41,374 nucleotides of DNA, taken from NCBI GenBank assembly GCA_001792895.1, contig MARA01000091.1, positions 1 to 41,374 of the forward strand, read 5' to 3'. The notes under the pieces were generated by a model that did no database searches, was not told the DNA's origin, and worked only from the letters and a program-made list of their open reading frames with translations. Source of the stretch: Lentinus brumalis (taxonomy: Eukaryota > Basidiomycota > Agaricomycetes > Polyporales > Polyporaceae). Made by a program: the position numbers and the translations under genes. This document shows positions 40,999 through 41,374 of this stretch, one piece after another. How positions within the stretch are numbered: the first letter of the stretch is position 1; every line of letters starts with the position of its first letter.

Positions 40999-41215
40999 GG
41001 GAACCACCGCGGGCGAGACATACGGGACGTACCTCTACATATTCTCTCTGCTACTCCATCGCCCGGGTCGTCCTCCTCGCAATTTGCCTATCCAGTGTTG
41101 CGCATCGACGGCGAACAGGTGTCAGCTTCCAGTCGTAGGATGGAAGTCGGAGAAGTGGCGGCTTTGATGGAAGTTCGATGAAGCTAGAACGAAGCCAGAG
41201 CAAAAAGAAAAGGGC

Positions 41216-41374
41216 GACCTGCGCTGAACCGCTGCCGACTGCGGCGGTTCCACAACTTGGTGGGCATAAGCGCGTTGAGCAGCGTGTGGCGGTCGACATT
41301 GGTGAGGAGACGACCGAGGGAAGCAGGACGACTGGGAAGGCGGGAGCACTGGGCAGTGGGCGGGCGAGGGAACG
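41216..41374. other. Right edge, no gene seen
   Basis: Only frames running off the end; nothing recognisable. Confidence 0.4.

Larger units (their letters stand above)
40055..41215. repeat. Segmental duplication, right copy
   Basis: Diverged second copy of 37960-39215; see the landmarks given there. Confidence 0.8.

Overview
The window looks like nuclear DNA of a basidiomycete mushroom (Agaricomycetes, perhaps Polyporales). Almost every convincing gene is cut by 44-80 nt introns with GTRNGY donors and YAG acceptors. The gene types also fit: an F-box protein, short lineage-restricted hypothetical proteins, a Helitron and a hAT element of fungal type, and a degenerate forkhead gene. All gene models were spliced by eye from reading frame, splice signals and intron phase. 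No database search was run, so family names rest on visible motifs.

Left part (1-8,012): a partial F-box gene (-), an unnamed 204-aa protein (-), a spliced unknown gene (+), a tRNA-like SINE head (-), a complete-looking CMGC-type protein kinase (-), and a small protein with a GELIVMRR signature (+). A full-length intronless Helitron Rep-helicase (-, 2,056 aa) covers 8,329-14,499, with a 9-10 bp minisatellite just upstream of its start.

Middle (15-28 kb): repeat-rich DNA with a 333-aa unknown gene of five exons, a three-finger C2H2 protein, a 191-aa unknown protein, a spliced unknown ORF, a degenerate forkhead-domain exon, and a RING-finger gene (-) assembled from six exons, one of only 24 nt.

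Right part (28.7-41.4 kb): a long basidiomycete-type gene (28,751-35,269) is broken by a 3.7-kb hAT element. The element has GCAGGGGTA/TACCCCTGC ends and an exact 8-bp target duplication, AGGGCCCT. Both the gene and the transposase carry several one-base frame breaks. A second GELIVMRR gene follows, then a small candidate gene and a ~2.05-kb segmental duplication carrying two diverged copies of a PPxY/transmembrane protein gene.

The most interesting unexplained signal is a set of five ~30-nt hairpins. They share a fixed loop region (GGCTATTCCC) while both stem arms change together, so pairing is kept and sequence is not. Four of them form two head-to-head pairs about 200 bp apart. One pair lies between the divergent RING gene and the hAT-interrupted gene, where a 5' leader or promoter would be expected.
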